This document shows, piece by piece, positions 31,701 through 35,530 of a stretch of 35,530 bases of DNA; position 1 is the first letter of the stretch; each line of letters begins with the position of its first letter. The stretch covers positions 1 to 35,530 of the forward strand of contig JBGVPD010000028.1 of the NCBI GenBank assembly GCA_045126815.1, read 5' to 3'. Source of the stretch: RGIG1995 sp045126815. GTDB lineage: Bacteria; Bacillota; Clostridia; Oscillospirales; CAG-272. A model generated the notes under the pieces. That model searched no databases. It was not told where the DNA came from and saw only the letters and a program-made list of their open reading frames with translations. A program made the translations under genes and the position numbers.

Positions 31701-32146
31701 ACGGAACAGCAACTACTTATTCCGATATCAGAACTAACTGGTTGGAACTTGATTATAGCTACGATTACCTTATTGAGACAGGATATCTTCCTATCACAAT
31801 AGAACAGCTCAGAACAGGTTTGAGCGATGTTCAGAGAGTTGTATTGACAGATACAGATCTCGGTGAATGTCTCGCTGCAGGAACTCTTGAAGGTTGGGTT
31901 AAGTCAAATAAGTCGATTGACTCTGTAAGACCTATTATAAAGGATATGAACGGCAACGTGATATACGATCATGTATCATTCCTTTTGGACGAAGCAAGAC
32001 ATGTTGACAGCTTTGATTTAGGAAAACTTGATTTGAGCTTTGCATTGACAAGTGGAACGCAGTATAAGTTTAGCCTCGAAGTAAATACTGCAACCTCGAC
32101 AGAAAATGTTGCGATAGTAACAGATTACGTGTTTACAGCTAAATAA
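28772..32146 (+). CDS. Secreted beta-repeat protein with papain-like (NlpC/P60-like) domain
   Basis: This 1124-residue exported protein has a signal peptide (about 1-28, cleavage after PTAA) and a beta-solenoid-like region to about residue 400. A domain at about 510-640 (GARLKITPSSN, EQTLRFVANYTN, FNTDYYARAYVKFTYGGKEYV) is common in surface proteins of gut Clostridia. Residues about 745-990 look like a cysteine peptidase/amidase of the NlpC/P60 or CHAP superfamily, with GSHCSQAVYTSWN (Cys852), GDAIIHYGYD, and GSGSGHTRLVISVD (His944). A final beta-sandwich domain follows (about 1030-1124). The fold assignment is inferred from the Cys and His motifs and their spacing. No LPxTG or other wall anchor is seen. 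I chose ATG 28772 (MKKFLSF) with AGGAGA upstream; the frame extension to 28682 covers the promoter. The substrate (peptidoglycan or other) is unknown. Confidence 0.72.
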   Translation: MKKFLSFISIAIVMTLIASAMLLIPTAAETEVVNSKNVVFVSDIVKDNETAKSEKWDGSSPDKPLYPTPVQAHEVSEKETEDGTKYGKYYLDTALYQAAEKLVDTGGTIVICGPVVIDDDDAYGSSKWTKDFVFPETDKRITITSVYNGVDYRTNGSGAYFGIGGAACILLSSPVTMENIKIKCLTWGRLICAQGNDLVMGDGITNDTESSGYLYPSVVGGMRFGNLDKDSSVTIKSGFYFYVMGSSWGLNGTTTDASGNTVFANPSYQTGDVNLNLLGGTYRGDVCGISAHLKDIYCDNKSVSATLTQNSVVVNGDVNITIGTKAYFGGSVYAYSSGAFGEEGHTVNVKVLGGAFFQNQRVKEKYNFATVPADGGIAPSSVILDLSVANMTSRTSGYTKDQLLNDMIVNKGNMTVMYPSSWLTSVTATTKPSNPSVIKGDVVTAEGAVLTASFTNKYDTSKTYNSTITYSKDNAAFSVVCDTSKAGNVTTTYKYGTTTYHTETTNVVEAPEVSILGARLKITPSSNVNNTQEQTLRFVANYTNTLASGMTVTDKGILVVKAYMLTSPDKLNFENTYGMAVCKPASGSEYAAGTLKNFECDYTSINQKEFNTDYYARAYVKFTYGGKEYVKYSDVITRNPYTVALQATQDSSGETANAKTYLETNLINVFDNYSPTTQYTTDTQLQSLRDTVIAYMRLQANIEWTPAVTFALYNDGDVTVNADGSWSIEGSDRAEYGVGRKAIYEAGKTYKGIPYASSGWNDRRTSNYEHFTSLLVNGNTFPQTFGDYGTYNTLNVFSSPKCTSSWHSWSHDTISDCVSAYNSKTAGYFAAQTAQNRENAYQNYRMFPGSHCSQAVYTSWNNILDNKATVSRLSYTSNMVPGHNSGVIPVGSYVFNETTLRSDSMQIAQQFNTKEVMYASYDLLKPGDAIIHYGYDENGSGSGHTRLVISVDTANKKVKTLECANWNAPYVGVYSNDGTATTYSDIRTNWLELDYSYDYLIETGYLPITIEQLRTGLSDVQRVVLTDTDLGECLAAGTLEGWVKSNKSIDSVRPIIKDMNGNVIYDHVSFLLDEARHVDSFDLGKLDLSFALTSGTQYKFSLEVNTATSTENVAIVTDYVFTAK

Positions 32147-32157
32147 TAAAGAATGAC

Positions 32158-32203
32158 AAAAACACCCGAAGAAACAAATGGTTTCCTCGGGTGTTTTTTT
32201 GTT
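32158..32203 (+). terminator. Terminator of exoprotein 1
   Basis: AACACCCGAAGAAAC (32161-32175) pairs with GTTTCCTCGGGTGTT (32181-32195), one mismatch, followed by a T-run. Confidence 0.85.
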
Positions 32204-32586
32204 TTAAAAACAAAGTCTCGCCCTACGGGTAGCGAAGGAGTGTGAGGGACCGAGCGTGACCGAGTTGCAGAGAGAAAGGTGTCGCACGGAGCTTGACGGA
32301 GAGGGAGTGATGTTTTAAAGTAGTATCGTTGTAAAGAAAACGTTAATGCTTTTTTGTAATGTTGCTGAAACGTGGAGCATAATATTTATATATATAAATA
32401 TGAAAAAACCTTGAGTTTACAAAAAGTTTACAAATATTTTTGATAAAAAATGATCTAAAAAGTGTTATTTTGTGACAAAAAATTAACAAAAAAGCGTGTG
32501 AAAAATCACATAAAACAGTATAAAAAGCTTGTTTTTAGGGTGTGAAAAACACCTTAATGCTCAGCGTTATTTGACAAAAAACACCC

Positions 32587-32615
32587 TTGACAATTGGCTG
32601 GGATAAGTATATAAT
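32587..32615 (+). promoter_or_regulatory. Consensus promoter of exoprotein 2
   Basis: A perfect TTGACA (32587-32592), 17-nt spacer and perfect TATAAT (32610-32615), 62 nt upstream of the start codon. Confidence 0.88.
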
Positions 32616-32677
32616 AATTCTGTATTTAATATAAGTAAAAAAATACAAAAAAATAAATATTTTCATGGAGGAAAACT

Positions 32678-35530
32678 ATGAGAAAGTCAACCAAATTACT
32701 CTGGGGTGCGCTTTTGGTTGCAGTTATGTTGCTGACTGCATCTATGGGTGTATTTGCAGAGGGCGCAGAACCCGTAACCATGACTTATACGTCAGGTGAT
32801 GCTGTTGCTTTTCTTAACACTGCAATTCAAACTGCAGAAGAACAGAATACAACAGTAAACGTAGTACTTCAGGCCAACATGACTATCAATTCTACATCGG
32901 TAGTAGGTGTAGCAGGAAGAGCGCACAAAGGCCAAGTAAACATTTATTCCGAGGTAGCAGACGGAGCAAAGCCTACACTTGGAATAACATTAAAAACAAC
33001 AGCAACATTGAAGATGTACGGAAACTTCAACTTTGACGATATGGTATTTGACGTATCGGCCACAGGATCATGGTCGAGCGGCGGATGCTACTTGTTTGTT
33101 GAAGGTATGGGTACGGTAGGACACGACCAGACAAATGGAGACGGTGATTTTGGTAACGTTGTTACAACGCATAACCCCCAGCTTGCAGGACACGTTACGG
33201 TATATACCGGAAGTTACAGATCAATGGGCGGAAACTTCTATGCATCCGGAGTAACTGTAGATACACCTTACGTTAAGTTGGCAGGTAATGCTGATACTCA
33301 GATGTTGTACGGCGGTATACATAATAATAACAACCATGCAACAACAAAGATTACGGGTAAGACCGATATCTTCGTTTTGGATAGTGCAAGCGTTACTACT
33401 ACTAACAGAGGTTTGATAGGTGGTGACCTTCAGCCCGGTAACGGACTTACACCTAACGGTGCGAACGTAACGATCAATACAACAGGCGAAATTAAAGCAT
33501 TGTGGTTTGGTTCATATTTTGCAGGCAAAGGCCAGGCGAAATATGCTGTAGATAAGAATTTCACATACAATATTCAGAACGTAACAATTCCCGCAGGTGC
33601 AACTGTTGGTGCAGGTAACAACCTCAACGGAACACAGTCCAACTTTACAGCAACAATCAATATATCCGGTGGTACGTTCAGTGAAATAATGTACTTCTCA
33701 TACAACGGATCCCAAATAACACCTGCAAGCTCAGCAGCAATGAGCGGTAATATGACTATCAACGTTTCCGGTGGTACTTTCAATAAAGAGGTATACTTTG
33801 GTGGAAACCTTACAAATACAACATACCCCGGTTATGACCAGATAAACAAGACCATTACCATAAGCGGTGGTACCTTCAAAGGTGCTGTTTACTGCGGTTC
33901 AAATATGACAACCGGTAAAGCAGCATATCACAATACTATAACAACAGTTACAATTACAAACGGTACTTTCTCAAGTGCATTCTACGGCGGTTCGTTTATC
34001 AAGGCTACAGCTGAGGTATACCATGCTGGTTCAACAACGCTTAACTACCAAGGTGGTTCGTTTGTCGGAAGTATTTATAACGGCTCAAAATTTGATGGAG
34101 CTACATCAGCTGCTGCATATCATAGTGCAACAGCAACTATCACTGTATCGGGAAGCACGTTCTCATGCAAGAACTTCTACGGTGGTTCCGGAATTTACGG
34201 AACAGGTAAACCTTATCACAGTGGTAACACAACAATCACAGTTAACGGTGCAACAATTGGCGGTAACTTGATTGGTGGTTCATATGTACAGCCTACAACA
34301 AATGAAGGCACACACAGCGGTAGAGTTGATATTACGGTAAACGAAGGTTCAACACTTAGCGGTATGACATTCGCAGGCTCATACATGGCATCAGCTCCTG
34401 CAAGACATACAGGTGATACAACACTCACAATTCAGGGTGGAACATCAGTAATAACAACAAAGAGCCATATTTCAGGCGGTTCGTATATTACAGTTGCAAC
34501 AGCACATGGCCAGATCCACTCAGGAGCTTCAACTGTTACGTTTAGAGATTGTGTAACAGCAGATCCCGCAACCGGCTATACAGTAACAAAGAACCTTAAC
34601 ATGACAGCTGGAGACGTATTTGGCGGCTCGCAGATAGATAACAACTCAACTCACGCAGGAAACACAAAGGTAGAATTTATCAACTGCTATTACTCGGGTG
34701 CAAGAGCTGTATATGCCGGTTCAAGAATGGACGGTATAAGCGCAGTACACTCAGGAACAACCGAGTTGAAAATTGACGGAAGCGAATGGGGCTACTACAA
34801 AGCACTTATGCACGGTGGTTCATTCATAAACGGAAGCAAAGCAAGTACAAATACAGCATTGACAAGACAGACAGGATTTTCTAAGGTAAGCATCATCGGC
34901 CCTGCAGAAAAAAGCGCTGACGATGTAACCAAGCAGTTGATAATTGCAGGAAATGCAACAGACCTTGCAATATACGGTGCTCATAGATATGGTCAAAAGG
35001 CAATGCTTCCTCAGACGAACGATTCTGAAGTTGTAATTGAAGGCTATATTGACGAAGACGCTGACGCAGAAACAAGAGTATACGGTGGTTCATATTACAG
35101 AGATGCATCAATGAGATTTGATTATGCAAACTTTGCTAATAATGAATTAACATACAGAGTGCCCACAACAAGAGTAATACTCAAGGGTGAAAGTGAAATC
35201 TCTGTAGCAGGTGGTTTCTGCTCATTGTTGAACACAGGTTCATCAACAAATATAACAACTATTAAACAGCATTCAGCAGTAGTTCTTAAGGACGGAGGAA
35301 AACTCCCCGCTAACTCATACGTTAACTCATATACAAACCATACAAACGGTTATGTAACTCAGGAAGGTGTATCACTTCTTGAAGTATACAGCACGTCAGG
35401 ATATGTTGACGGCGATGCAGTACAGCTTTCATATATGGGAAGATGTCCTGCAACAAGAGGTATCAAGTTCATTGGTGACTTTGAAGACACCAATGATGAT
35501 GGCAAGTTCACATTGTATTCCAACATTTAC
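32678..35530 (+). CDS. Secreted beta-solenoid repeat protein with conserved His in each repeat (partial)
   Basis: The frame opens at ATG 32678 (GGAGG at 32667-32671) and stays open to the window end, 951 codons with no stop. A signal peptide is clear (MRKSTKLLWGALLVAVMLL, cleavage after VFA, about 27). From about residue 330 to beyond 700 a unit of roughly 36-42 residues recurs. It has a turn GGTF or similar, a strand ending YxGGS or YxGSx, a variable loop, a histidine tetrad-type word (YHNT, YHAG, YHSA, YHSG, THSG, RHTG, IHSG, THAG, VHSG), then a T-T-x-T/V strand. Repeats of this kind form right-handed beta-helices in adhesins and in polysaccharide-binding surface proteins. The C-terminal part is unseen, so anchor and enzymatic domains are unknown. 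Exoprotein 1 upstream carries a related segment (GGTYRGDV, EEGHTVNVKVLGGAFF). Confidence 0.75.
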   Translation, partial: MRKSTKLLWGALLVAVMLLTASMGVFAEGAEPVTMTYTSGDAVAFLNTAIQTAEEQNTTVNVVLQANMTINSTSVVGVAGRAHKGQVNIYSEVADGAKPTLGITLKTTATLKMYGNFNFDDMVFDVSATGSWSSGGCYLFVEGMGTVGHDQTNGDGDFGNVVTTHNPQLAGHVTVYTGSYRSMGGNFYASGVTVDTPYVKLAGNADTQMLYGGIHNNNNHATTKITGKTDIFVLDSASVTTTNRGLIGGDLQPGNGLTPNGANVTINTTGEIKALWFGSYFAGKGQAKYAVDKNFTYNIQNVTIPAGATVGAGNNLNGTQSNFTATINISGGTFSEIMYFSYNGSQITPASSAAMSGNMTINVSGGTFNKEVYFGGNLTNTTYPGYDQINKTITISGGTFKGAVYCGSNMTTGKAAYHNTITTVTITNGTFSSAFYGGSFIKATAEVYHAGSTTLNYQGGSFVGSIYNGSKFDGATSAAAYHSATATITVSGSTFSCKNFYGGSGIYGTGKPYHSGNTTITVNGATIGGNLIGGSYVQPTTNEGTHSGRVDITVNEGSTLSGMTFAGSYMASAPARHTGDTTLTIQGGTSVITTKSHISGGSYITVATAHGQIHSGASTVTFRDCVTADPATGYTVTKNLNMTAGDVFGGSQIDNNSTHAGNTKVEFINCYYSGARAVYAGSRMDGISAVHSGTTELKIDGSEWGYYKALMHGGSFINGSKASTNTALTRQTGFSKVSIIGPAEKSADDVTKQLIIAGNATDLAIYGAHRYGQKAMLPQTNDSEVVIEGYIDEDADAETRVYGGSYYRDASMRFDYANFANNELTYRVPTTRVILKGESEISVAGGFCSLLNTGSSTNITTIKQHSAVVLKDGGKLPANSYVNSYTNHTNGYVTQEGVSLLEVYSTSGYVDGDAVQLSYMGRCPATRGIKFIGDFEDTNDDGKFTLYSNIY

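Larger units (their letters stand above)
32147..32677. other. Gene-free stretch between the two exoprotein genes
   Basis: Contents are the terminator of exoprotein 1, a GAGCG/CGGAG-rich tract (32217-32317) resembling that at 393-462, an AT-rich stretch with a small hairpin (GGTGT/ACACC, 32539-32553), then the exoprotein 2 promoter and leader. No ORF with a ribosome site is seen. Confidence 0.6.

Noticed and set aside
1..35530. CRISPR array or insertion sequence
   Set aside because: I saw no regular repeat-spacer pattern and no transposase gene.

Overview
The window looks like a chromosome segment from an anaerobic, low-to-mid GC Firmicute of the class Clostridia, most likely an uncultured gut Oscillospirales/Ruminococcaceae-type bacterium. 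This is inferred from strong AGGAGG ribosome sites, TTGACA-17-TATAAT promoters, an Nfn-type flavoprotein pair, PadR/DUF1700/DUF4097 and MecA genes, and phage genes of a Clostridia type. No marker gene fixes the species.

Layout. Positions 1-128 are the 3' end of a large serine recombinase, so the window starts at the edge of an integrated element. A 724-bp gene-free stretch follows, with short repeats, hairpins and a tRNA T-arm-like relic. Next come nagB, a PadR-DUF1700-DUF4097 operon with a likely self-regulating operator, and nfnA-nfnB. On the minus strand are a tiny Cys/Gly-rich membrane protein and an M50 (SpoIVFB-like) protease; on the plus strand are aspartokinase and a membrane-bound nucleoside-diphosphate-sugar dehydratase (CapD/PglF-like).

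From 10.9 to 25.2 kb a single minus-strand block holds a compact podovirus-type morphogenesis and lysis module: terS, terL, P22-like portal, scaffold, N4-gp56-type capsid, connector, nozzle, a probable ejection protein, a tail fibre, CD1375-like and XhlA-like small proteins, holin and GH25 lysozyme. It has no integrase, replication gene or repressor. The terminase large subunit has ATA where its start codon should be. The block is either a domesticated or decaying prophage or a gene-transfer-agent-like unit.

After it, on the plus strand, come a gpsA-like dehydrogenase, mecA, a family-4 uracil-DNA glycosylase and an AEC permease. The window ends with two large secreted beta-helix-type proteins, each with a near-consensus promoter. 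The first carries a papain-like (NlpC/P60 or CHAP-like) Cys/His domain. The second runs off the window end (951 codons seen) and has a conserved histidine in nearly every repeat.

The most interesting points are the stripped-down phage unit with its ATA-start terminase, the pair of beta-helix exoproteins, and the small ORFs that length-based gene calling would miss.
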